5,184 nucleotides of DNA from Limnobacter sp. (GTDB lineage: Bacteria > Pseudomonadota > Gammaproteobacteria > Burkholderiales > Burkholderiaceae_B): the NCBI GenBank assembly GCA_012032215.1, contig JAAURO010000157.1, forward strand, positions 1 to 5,184, in the 5' to 3' direction. The notes under the pieces are model-generated. The model saw only the letters and a program-made list of their open reading frames with translations, did not search any database and was not told where the DNA came from. Of the stretch, positions 1 to 5,184 are shown piece after piece. A program made the translations under genes and the position numbers. How positions within the stretch are numbered: position 1 is the stretch's first letter; each line of letters starts with the position of its first letter.

Positions 1-450
1 CATGCTGGCATTCACCAGAAATACCCTGTTGTTCAGCAAGCCAACCTGCACAGGCTCGGGTCGTGCTTCCAGCAGGGCATTCAGTGCTTCACTGAGTTCC
101 TGCGAAACCTGGTGGGTTCTGCCAAAATAGTTAAATGTGCCTTGCGGCACAATGCCCATGGGGCAGCCGTGGTGCAGGGCTGCTTTGGCCACTGCATTCA
201 AGGTGCCATCGCCGCCCACTGCAACTACAATGCCGCCTGCCGATTTGGCCTTTCTGGCCATCTGTTCAGCCTGGTCTAGCAGGTCTGCGCCGTTTTCAAC
301 CACGCACAAATGGCTGGTTCTGCCTGCTTTGGCAACCCGACGTTGAATGTGCTGTTCGCGGCTTTCTTCGCCATCGTGCTTGCCCGAGCCGCCATTCATG
401 ATAAAAAACAGCGGTGCGTCAGCCCGTACAGTGTGAATGGGGGTTGTCAT
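1..450 (-). CDS. Diacylglycerol kinase family lipid kinase (YegS/BmrU-like), N-terminal part
   Basis: Partial gene: ATG at 450-448, open for 150 codons to the left edge, so the C-terminal half is missing. Residues 15-26 (LFFIMNGGSGKHDG region) match the first nucleotide-binding strand and loop of the DAGK catalytic domain, and residues 79-85 are GGDGTLN, the hallmark ATP-binding motif of diacylglycerol, sphingosine and YegS/BmrU kinases. Residues 99-110 (GIVPQGTFNYFG) are the next conserved block, with GTFNYF in place of the commoner GTGNDF. Family members transfer phosphate from ATP to lipid hydroxyls such as diacylglycerol, at the cytoplasmic face of the inner membrane; the substrate here cannot be told. 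No good Shine-Dalgarno precedes the ATG. Instead ATGA overlaps the stop of the upstream small ORF, which suggests translational coupling. Family assignment is firm; exact lipid is unknown. Confidence 0.9.
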   Translation of the reverse strand, partial: MTTPIHTVRADAPLFFIMNGGSGKHDGEESREQHIQRRVAKAGRTSHLCVVENGADLLDQAEQMARKAKSAGGIVVAVGGDGTLNAVAKAALHHGCPMGIVPQGTFNYFGRTHQVSQELSEALNALLEARPEPVQVGLLNNRVFLVNASM

Positions 451-545
451 TTAATCAGCATCCAGATGGCCATTGCTACCATCATTGCTGATATGTGGTT
501 TTCCGTCAGCATGCGGTAGAGCACGGCTTTTTTTGAGTGACTCAT
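447..545 (-). CDS. Small ORF, 32 residues, coupled to the lipid kinase
   Basis: ATG at 545-543 with AAGGAGG seven bases upstream, a near-perfect ribosome binding site, and a TGA that overlaps the kinase ATG as ATGA. The product has a basic N-terminus (SHSKK, then R11) and a hydrophobic C-terminal stretch (residues 18-31, ISAMMVAMAIWMLI) ending in K32. Six of 32 residues are methionine. I do not recognise a family. It could be a small inner-membrane or membrane-associated peptide acting with the lipid kinase, or a leader peptide whose translation delivers ribosomes to the kinase start. The strong Shine-Dalgarno and exact stop/start overlap are the case for it being translated; no homology supports it. 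A longer in-frame start further upstream exists (629) but lacks this ribosome site. Confidence 0.6.
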   Translation of the reverse strand: MSHSKKAVLYRMLTENHISAMMVAMAIWMLIK

Positions 546-699
546 TGAGAAGCCTCCTTGGATAAAGAACACCAGTTGTCTATCGTAACAAGCTTGTGTA
601 GGGTTAGTTGGCCCCGTGTGCGGAGGCAAGGCTTTTTAGCGGAGGTAATGGTCTGTAGAATGCCCGCAGGAGTTGCCGGACAATCTTGGGAGACAACAA
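546..699. promoter_or_regulatory. Divergent intergenic region between the kinase unit and the phasin-like gene
   Basis: 154 bases separate two divergently read starts, so promoters for both directions should lie here. I see no convincing -35/-10 pair. The rightward candidate is TAGAAT at 656-661 with a poor -35 (TTTTTA, 633-638, 17-base spacer). Leftward, TTGTTA (minus strand, about 594-599) has only a weak -10 partner. CGGAGG occurs twice (621-626 and 640-645), but no suitably spaced start leads to a plausible protein. The promoters are inferred from the layout only. Confidence 0.35.
553..559 (-). promoter_or_regulatory. Strong Shine-Dalgarno of the small ORF
   Basis: The minus strand reads AAGGAGG, seven bases before the ATG at 545-543. 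It is the best ribosome site in the window and decides the start of the small ORF. The kinase ATG downstream has no comparable site, so this is probably the main ribosome entry point for both reading frames. Confidence 0.7.
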
Positions 700-1083
700 A
701 TGAATCCATGGTTTTTCCCTGTGTGGGACATTATAAAAACCCCCTTTAGTGGCAATGTCACTCAAGACATTTCGCCAGTCACTACCTGGTTAAGTCCGCA
801 GTTTCAATTCAACTTTGCGGGCAACCGCCGGGTAGAAACCGAAGTGGTAGCCGAAGTGGCAAGCTATGGCAAGCAGTTGGGTATTTTGTCAGAAGCGGTG
901 CTTGAACTTGCCGATGGCAAAAAAGGCGAGGCCGTAGCCCGGCTTGAAAAGCTGCAACAACAAATTGAAAAAGTAAAAAGCCAACACGAAGACAGAACCG
1001 AGGAACGCATTCAGGAAGATTTACTGCGGCTGAAGTCCCGCGATCTGGCTGCTTTTAACCGGATTGTGGACAATTTAAAGTAA
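700..1083 (+). CDS. Phasin-like hypothetical protein, 127 residues
   Basis: The chosen ATG (700-702) has GGGAGA six bases upstream; a TTG nine codons earlier has no proper site. The N-terminal 40 residues carry a proline- and aromatic-rich segment (NPWFFPVWDIIKTPFSG, then PVTTWLSPQFQFNFAG). From about residue 43 it becomes helical and charged: RRVETEVVAEVASYGKQLG, then a Lys/Glu/Gln-rich stretch (74-112) that looks like a coiled coil, ending DLAAFNRIVDNLK. There is no signal peptide or membrane segment, so it is probably cytoplasmic. The architecture resembles small phasin or PhaE-like proteins that coat polyhydroxyalkanoate granules, and I recall similar unnamed proteins in Burkholderiales, but no diagnostic motif proves it. 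Next gene starts 143 bases downstream in the same direction. The ORF is very likely real; the function is a guess. Confidence 0.75.
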   Translation: MNPWFFPVWDIIKTPFSGNVTQDISPVTTWLSPQFQFNFAGNRRVETEVVAEVASYGKQLGILSEAVLELADGKKGEAVARLEKLQQQIEKVKSQHEDRTEERIQEDLLRLKSRDLAAFNRIVDNLK

Positions 1084-1226
1084 CGGGTTTGACGCGCCAG
1101 GTGCCCGTGGCATCACCCTGTGTAGTGATATTGTTGGTGGCCGCCGTGCTTGTGCGTAGACTGCCGGGATGGCAGCTCAGCAGTTGAGTGCTCTGCCCGT
1201 CCTTTCCCTGCTCAACGGAGAAAAAA

Positions 1227-1601
1227 ATGAACTGGTATCTGGAAGTACTTCGCAAATATGCAAAATTCAGTGGCAGGGCACGTCGCCGCGAGTACTGGCA
1301 ATTTGTTCTGTTTAATTTGCTGGCCCTGTTGGGGTTGCTGATAGTTGATTTGCTGCTTAACGAAACACTGCCTGCGTGGGGTGGTTTGTTTCTGGTGCTG
1401 GCTTACAGCGCATTCACGCTTATTCCTTCACTGGCTGTGAACGTGCGCCGGTTGCACGATGTGGGCTTAAATGGCTACTGGATATTCCTGGCCATAATTC
1501 CCGTTCTGGGTAGTTTGCTGCTTTTGATTTTCATGATCAAAAACAGCCAGCCGGGTAGCAACCGCTTCGGGCCCAATCCCAAAGAATACGCATTTTGGTA
1601 A
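1227..1601 (+). CDS. DUF805 family inner-membrane protein
   Basis: The start at 1227 is preceded by ACGGAG at six bases. An upstream in-frame start at 1188 adds 13 residues unlike the family and is rejected. The 124 residues fit the DUF805 family (PF05656; E. coli YhaH/YhaI). Residues 14-30 (FSGRARRREYWQFVLFN) are the conserved N-terminal entry motif, residues 74-85 (RRLHDVGLNGYW) are the family signature between membrane segments, and the tail has the usual GxNRFGPNP (110-118). Three hydrophobic segments are visible at about 25-44, 51-70 and 86-104. Members are small inner-membrane proteins of unproven function. A terminator 46 bases past the stop ends this transcription unit. Nothing looks broken or foreign. 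Confidence 0.93.
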   Translation: MNWYLEVLRKYAKFSGRARRREYWQFVLFNLLALLGLLIVDLLLNETLPAWGGLFLVLAYSAFTLIPSLAVNVRRLHDVGLNGYWIFLAIIPVLGSLLLLIFMIKNSQPGSNRFGPNPKEYAFW

Positions 1602-1646
1602 GGAAGGAGGGCGTTGGCAGCAAACCCATCCCGGCCAGGTAAAAAA

Positions 1647-1680
1647 AGCCAATCACCAATTGGCTGTTCTTTTTGTTTTA
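1647..1680 (+). terminator. Rho-independent terminator after the DUF805 gene
   Basis: A perfect 7-bp stem AGCCAAT / ATTGGCT (1647-1653 and 1659-1665) with a five-base loop is followed by a T-rich tract (1667-1680). A run of seven A's (1641-1647) lies on the other flank, so it could also act for leftward transcription. It separates the DUF805 unit from the porin gene. Confidence 0.85.
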
Positions 1681-1761
1681 TTAATGAGAACAAATATCAT
1701 TTGTGTTAGCATTCCTTTTTTGGTTTTTACCGCTTTTTTATACACCCTGAAAGGAATCCAC

Positions 1762-2967
1762 ATGAATGCAACCCTCACGCTGGGGCATGCCCTGCTGGCT
1801 TTGGCTGTTGGTGTTCCCGCTGCCGCATTGGCAGCTTCTGAAACCTCGCGCTGGCAAGATGTGTCGGTGGGCGCTTCTTTGCTGGCCGTAGGCCAAAACC
1901 TCTCTGCATCACCCTCAGTGGCAGGGCGCAACGATTCTCAGCTGAACTACCGTGCAGATCTTGAAATCGAATTGCCCTTGGGTGAGTTTCCCGGTTCTGG
2001 CACACAAGGAATTTTGTTCACGCATTTTAGAGCCGGGCAGGGCTCTGGTGTCACACCCAGTGCCACCACATTTACAGGTGCAGTCAATTCCACCACATTT
2101 GCTTTGGCGGGTACGCAAGACGAATACAAGGCTTTGCTGGCACAAATGTGGTATCAGCTAAGCACCCCGGTTGGCGGTCAGCCGCAAGCAGACCGGTTTC
2201 AATTTATCCTGGGCAAAATAGACCCCTTCGTGTTTTTCGACAACAACGCGATTGCCGACGACGAATCCGAGGGTTTCCTCAACAACGTGTTTGTGCATAA
2301 CCCACATCTCGACTCTGGCGGCGATATCGGGGCCGATGACTATGGTTTCACACCCGGGCTGGTCGCCACGTACATGCACAGTGCAGAGCCAAGCAAGCAA
2401 TGGCAGGTCAGCCTGGGTGTTTTTGGCGCGAGCAATGGTGCTTCTTTCCAGAACAGTCTGTCCGATCCCTTTACGATTGCGCAACTCCAATACAGTGGTT
2501 CTGCTTTGTTTGGCCAGGAAGGCACTTACCAAACCTACGTCTGGAACAACCCACAGGCAGAAAATGCGCTCACGGCACAAACCGAGTCACATACTGGTAT
2601 TGGAGTTTCTTTGTCGCAGCAACTTGGCGACACCCTGGCTGTGTTTTCACGCCTGGGTTCACAAATTAAAGGCACCGTCAATTTTGATCGTTCTGTAACC
2701 GCTGGGGTGCAATGGAATGGCGATTCCTGGGGACGCAACCAGGATCGCATAGGGTTTGCGGCAGGCGCCTTGTTTGCCAGCGATGAATACAAACAAGCCA
2801 ACGCAGGTGCAAAGTCGGCTGAAACCCAGGCAGAATTGTTTTACACCTACCAGGTTAACGACAACCTGCATGTCTCTCCCCACGTGATACACATCAGCAA
2901 CCCCGGCGCACTCACTACGCAAAGCGACGTCACCGTGGTGGGTGTACGCACCAAGGCTGCGTTTTAA
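1762..2967 (+). CDS. OprB-family carbohydrate-selective porin
   Basis: 401 residues. ATG 1762 has AAGGAA five bases upstream. An in-frame extension back to 1660 would begin inside the terminator and is rejected. Residues 1-24 form a signal peptide (hydrophobic core LLALAVGVPAAALA, cleavage after ALA), although its n-region has no Lys or Arg. The mature protein begins with a WQDVSVGASLLAV segment and carries features of PF04966 porins: GKIDPFVFFDNNAIADDE (151-168), GIGVSLSQQLGDTLAVFSRLG (279-299), GVQWNGDSWGRNQDRIGFAAG (315-335), then ETQAELFYTYQ and a late HISNPGA. It ends in Phe, the usual outer-membrane insertion signal. OprB proteins form beta-barrels that admit glucose and other sugars; the substrate here is not predictable. 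Length is slightly below Pseudomonas OprB (about 450). The following exporter gene starts 83 bases later on the same strand. Confidence 0.88.
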   Translation: MNATLTLGHALLALAVGVPAAALAASETSRWQDVSVGASLLAVGQNLSASPSVAGRNDSQLNYRADLEIELPLGEFPGSGTQGILFTHFRAGQGSGVTPSATTFTGAVNSTTFALAGTQDEYKALLAQMWYQLSTPVGGQPQADRFQFILGKIDPFVFFDNNAIADDESEGFLNNVFVHNPHLDSGGDIGADDYGFTPGLVATYMHSAEPSKQWQVSLGVFGASNGASFQNSLSDPFTIAQLQYSGSALFGQEGTYQTYVWNNPQAENALTAQTESHTGIGVSLSQQLGDTLAVFSRLGSQIKGTVNFDRSVTAGVQWNGDSWGRNQDRIGFAAGALFASDEYKQANAGAKSAETQAELFYTYQVNDNLHVSPHVIHISNPGALTTQSDVTVVGVRTKAAF

Positions 2968-3050
2968 CCACGTGTTGCTGGGCGGCAGGCGTGCTGCCTG
3001 GTTACAAGTGGTAGCATCGGCAGATTCCTACTCTTCAGCATTACACACCC

Positions 3051-5184
3051 ATGCGCAGCCACCGAAGCACCGAGCCCGCCCCGCAAAGGCCCCGCCAACG
3101 CGGAGACTGGGAAACAGTGCGTTTGCTGTTCCCCTATCTGTGGCAATACAAATGGCGCGTGCTTCTGGCCGTGGGTTGCCTTGTGGCTGCCAAGGCTGCC
3201 AACGTGGGAGTGCCTTTACTACTTAAATCTTTAATCGATCAACTTACCCCGCTGCTCACTAGCAACGCCTTGCTGGCCGCTGCCTCCATGCCGGTTGCAC
3301 TGCTGGTGGTGTATGGCGCGTTGCGGCTTTCTTCCACCCTGTTTACCGAACTGCGCGAGCTGTTTTTTGCGCGGGTTACGCAAAATGCCGTGCGCACATT
3401 GGCCATTCAGGTGTTTGACTACCTGCATGCCCTCTCGCTGAGATTTCATTTAAACCGCCAGACTGGTGGTGTAACGCGCGACATCGAGCGCGGCTCGCGC
3501 GCCATTTCCAGTTTGGTCAGCTACACCCTCTACAGCATTTTGCCCACCTTGGTTGAAATAACCCTGGTGGTGGGTTACCTGCTTCTTCACTACGACCAAT
3601 GGTTTTCAATTATTACGGCAGTGGCTTTGGGGCTGTATATCCTGTTTACGATCAAGGTGACCGAGTGGCGAATCCAGTTCCGTAAACGCATGAACGAACT
3701 CGATTCACAAGCCAATGTGCGTGCTGTGGATTCGCTCATCAATTACGAAACTGTCAAATACTTTGGCAACGAACAATTCGAATCGAACCGTTACAACCGC
3801 AGTATGACCGCCTGGCAAGAAGCCGCCATTGAATCGCAGCGCTCGCTGGTTATGCTCAATACGGGTCAGGCAGCCATTATTGCTCTTGCTGTAACGGCTG
3901 TTTTGTGGCGCGGCACCGCAGGTGTGCTCAATGGTACCATGACCCTGGGCGACCTGGTGCTGGTCAATGCCTTCATGATTCAACTGTATATTCCACTGAA
4001 TTTTTTGGGCGTTATTTACCGGGAAATCAAGCAATCGTTGGCCGATGTCGATCGCATGTTTACCTTGCTCGATGAAAACCGCGAAGTGCAGGACCTCCCA
4101 GGCGCACCGCTTTTGGTACTGAAGCAAGCCGCCATTGAATTTTGCGCGGTGGATTTTCATTACGAACCACGCAGGCAAGTGCTGCACAAACTCAGTTTTG
4201 AAGTTCCCGCCGGGAAAACGGTGGCAGTGGTGGGCCACAGCGGTGCGGGCAAATCCACTTTGGCACGGCTGTTGTACCGGTTTTACGACGTGAGTGACGG
4301 CCAAATCCTGATTGATGGGCAAAACATCGCACAGGTGCAGCAGCAGTCTCTGCGCGCGCAAATTGGCATCGTGCCCCAAGATACCGTGCTGTTTAACGAC
4401 ACCATTGCGTATAACATTGGCTATGGGCGCCCGGGCGCCAGTCAGGCCGAAATTGAAGCGGCTGCAAACGCCGCACACATCCATCGCTTTGTTGAAAGCC
4501 TGCCCGATGGTTACCAAACCCAGGTGGGCGAGCGTGGCCTGAAACTCTCGGGTGGCGAGAAACAGCGGGTGGGGATCGCGCGCACGCTTCTGAAGAACCC
4601 GCCGATCCTGCTTCTCGACGAAGCGACGAGTGCGCTCGACAGCCAGACCGAGGTCGAGATTCAGGAAAGCCTCAAGACCATGGGCAGGGGCCGCACCGTC
4701 ATCACCATCGCCCACCGGCTCTCGACCATCGCCGATGCCGACCGGATCGTGGTTCTGGACAAGGGCCGTGTGACCGAGGACGGAACCCACGACGAGCTTC
4801 TCGCCCGGGGCGGCCGCTACCTGCCCTTCATCCGCGCGGCATTCGAGGCCAATCGCGCCCTGACCCACCGCCGGCAGCATCCACGATTGATCCAGTATCT
4901 CCGTGATGCGATCCGCGACGCCCAACCGCACAAGTCCCGCCTCCGCCAGCACGATGGCGTCGGCAAGGTTATCGACATGCACGCAGGCAATACCGCCCCC
5001 TCCATCCCCGTGAAGCACAAACTCGCCCTTCAACATTCGCCTCGCCAGAACCGCTGTCCAGGCAGTTCGGCCCATGGCGCTCAAACGAGTCGCGTCGGTT
5101 CGTCCTGCAATTATGCAGCCGGTGCGGCCTGTACGGATGCAGCCGGCTGGAATGAAAGCGACAAGAAAATGAGCTGCCGATGCG
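3051..5184 (+). CDS. Atm1-type ABC exporter (permease-ATPase half-transporter), 3' end chimeric and without a stop
   Basis: ATG 3051 is the only usual start after an in-frame TAG at 3012-3014; no clear Shine-Dalgarno. Residues 25-340 are a six-helix exporter domain with Atm1/HMT1 blocks: [13 protein letters not shown] (229-241), LNTGQ (269-273), [22 protein letters not shown] (299-320), [10 protein letters not shown]207, R211, N270, Q273, G320 and R324 have the spacing I recall for glutathione-contacting residues of Novosphingobium Atm1. The ATPase domain shows Walker [10 protein letters not shown] (395-403), Q-loop Q443, LSGGE (499-503), Walker B ILLLDE ending D523-E524, and H555. Such dimers export glutathione-linked metals or sulfur compounds across the inner membrane. 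ABC similarity ends near residue 590, the normal family length, but no stop follows and about 120 unrelated codons run to the window edge. From about 4545 the DNA looks foreign. The native C-terminus is not in this window. Confidence 0.88.
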   Translation, partial: MRSHRSTEPAPQRPRQRGDWETVRLLFPYLWQYKWRVLLAVGCLVAAKAANVGVPLLLKSLIDQLTPLLTSNALLAAASMPVALLVVYGALRLSSTLFTELRELFFARVTQNAVRTLAIQVFDYLHALSLRFHLNRQTGGVTRDIERGSRAISSLVSYTLYSILPTLVEITLVVGYLLLHYDQWFSIITAVALGLYILFTIKVTEWRIQFRKRMNELDSQANVRAVDSLINYETVKYFGNEQFESNRYNRSMTAWQEAAIESQRSLVMLNTGQAAIIALAVTAVLWRGTAGVLNGTMTLGDLVLVNAFMIQLYIPLNFLGVIYREIKQSLADVDRMFTLLDENREVQDLPGAPLLVLKQAAIEFCAVDFHYEPRRQVLHKLSFEVPAGKTVAVVGHSGAGKSTLARLLYRFYDVSDGQILIDGQNIAQVQQQSLRAQIGIVPQDTVLFNDTIAYNIGYGRPGASQAEIEAAANAAHIHRFVESLPDGYQTQVGERGLKLSGGEKQRVGIARTLLKNPPILLLDEATSALDSQTEVEIQESLKTMGRGRTVITIAHRLSTIADADRIVVLDKGRVTEDGTHDELLARGGRYLPFIRAAFEANRALTHRRQHPRLIQYLRDAIRDAQPHKSRLRQHDGVGKVIDMHAGNTAPSIPVKHKLALQHSPRQNRCPGSSAHGAQTSRVGSSCNYAAGAACTDAAGWNESDKKMSCRC
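4545..4823 (+). other. High-GC segment replacing the exporter's ATPase C-terminus
   Basis: From the signature motif onward the codons change abruptly. Counted by hand, 24 of 41 third positions are G or C just before 4545, and 79 of 92 in 4545-4820. GAG, CTC, ATC and ACC replace the mixed GAA, TTG, ATT and CAA use upstream. The protein remains a good ABC ATPase (Walker B, D-loop, H-loop, then [23 protein letters not shown]), of a style common in alphaproteobacteria. The switch lies at the most conserved part of the domain, where two homologous genes could join. Inference: this piece comes from a different genome. Confidence 0.65.
4827..4961 (-). pseudogene. hemC: Internal fragment of porphobilinogen deaminase (HemC)
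   Basis: The minus strand reads [14 protein letters not shown], then VADRITEIL and [19 protein letters not shown]. This is the characteristic central block of hydroxymethylbilane synthase, where families show AGLKRLG followed by [12 protein letters not shown]. HemC polymerises four porphobilinogen units in tetrapyrrole synthesis. Only about 45 of roughly 310 residues are present: the substrate-binding N-terminus and the downstream dipyrromethane-cofactor cysteine region are absent. It lies antisense to the open frame of the exporter and begins where ABC similarity stops, so it is not a functional gene. The reading is convincing from motifs alone; a database search was not possible. Confidence 0.7.
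4950..5090 (-). pseudogene. Internal fragment of an NAD-dependent epimerase/dehydratase-like protein
   Basis: Upstream of the HemC block in the same minus-strand frame, the translation includes [18 protein letters not shown] followed by [14 protein letters not shown]. This resembles the part of extended short-chain dehydrogenases where a GDG turn is followed by VHVDDVADAIVLA, which lies after the catalytic Tyr-x-x-x-Lys and supports the sugar-substrate pocket. Neither the N-terminal Rossmann glycine motif nor the catalytic Tyr/Lys is present. It merges into HemC at the shared residues ADAIVLA, so the exact border cannot be placed. Assignment is from one motif and is moderate at best; the sequence beyond about 5090 is not recognisable. 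Confidence 0.45.
5113..5146. repeat. Short direct repeat near the right edge
   Basis: ATGCAGCCGG occurs at 5113-5122 and again at 5137-5146, 24 bases apart. On the minus strand this reads as two similar eight-codon units, AGCIRTGR followed by TGCIIAGR. It may be a small tandem duplication or chance in GC-rich DNA. It lies within the anomalous tail. Confidence 0.4.

Noticed and set aside
135..401. Plus-strand open frames over the lipid kinase gene
   Set aside because: They are antisense shadows of a gene with the diagnostic GGDGTLN motif and show no recognisable features.
1084..1226. Possible hairpins and a TTGACG box between the phasin-like and DUF805 genes
   Set aside because: The stem CTGCC/GGCAG has no T tract, and TTGACG (1089-1094) has no acceptable -10 at 16-18 bases, so neither a terminator nor a promoter can be supported.
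1739..1744. TATACA as the -10 box of the porin promoter
   Set aside because: It has no matching -35 and would place the transcript start on the porin's own Shine-Dalgarno at 1751-1756, leaving too short a leader.
1660..1761. Upstream extension of the porin reading frame
   Set aside because: It starts inside the terminator stem and lacks a ribosome site, while ATG 1762 has AAGGAA and gives a normal signal-peptide cleavage motif.
3705..5084. 459-codon open frame on the minus strand
   Set aside because: Most of it is antisense to the well-supported Atm1 exporter and has no coherent domain. Only its 5' end carries recognisable HemC and epimerase-like fragments, reported separately.
4821..5184. 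A genuine C-terminal extension of the ABC exporter of about 120 residues
   Set aside because: The plus-strand translation past residue 590 has no ABC, membrane or known domain character, while the opposite strand shows clear HemC motifs. The open frame is explained by high GC.
1..5184. CRISPR arrays, tRNA or rRNA genes, insertion sequences
   Set aside because: No regularly spaced repeats, cloverleaf-like segments, ribosomal RNA motifs, transposase motifs or terminal inverted repeats were seen on either strand.

Overview
The window looks like chromosomal DNA of a Gram-negative proteobacterium, most likely a betaproteobacterium (Burkholderiales) of moderate GC. This rests on an OprB-type outer-membrane porin, a DUF805 inner-membrane protein, an Atm1-type ABC exporter and a short phasin-like protein of a style I associate with Burkholderiales. 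Genus cannot be fixed from the sequence; a Limnobacter-like organism is only a guess.

Layout. Bases 1-450 (minus) hold the N-terminal 150 residues of a diacylglycerol-kinase-family lipid kinase running off the left edge. Its start overlaps the stop of a 32-codon small ORF (447-545, minus) that has a near-perfect Shine-Dalgarno, so the two look translationally coupled. A divergent intergenic region (546-699) separates them from a rightward series: a 127-residue phasin-like helical protein (700-1083), a 124-residue DUF805 membrane protein (1227-1601), a rho-independent terminator (1647-1680), an OprB-family porin (1762-2967) and an Atm1-type ABC exporter starting at 3051. No terminator is visible between porin and exporter, so they may share a transcript.

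The right end is abnormal. The exporter is ordinary up to its ABC signature motif at about 4545. There GC and third-position GC jump (59% of third positions G/C in the preceding 41 codons, 86% in the next 92, counted by hand) and the codon usage becomes that of a high-GC, alphaproteobacterium-like genome, although the protein still reads as an ABC ATPase. ABC similarity stops near 4820, where a stop codon would be expected, but none is present and the frame stays open to the window end. The DNA beyond reads on the minus strand as an internal fragment of porphobilinogen deaminase (HemC, about 4827-4961), which passes at a shared short motif into an internal fragment of an NAD-dependent epimerase-like protein (about 4950-5090). 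Three unrelated partial genes joined at short similar sequences point to a chimeric clone, amplification chimera or misassembly rather than a natural locus; a real rearrangement is not excluded.

Functionally the reliable part is ordinary envelope biology: lipid phosphorylation, sugar or small-solute uptake through a porin, and export of glutathione-linked or metal-linked compounds. The least explained native element is the small ORF coupled to the lipid kinase.
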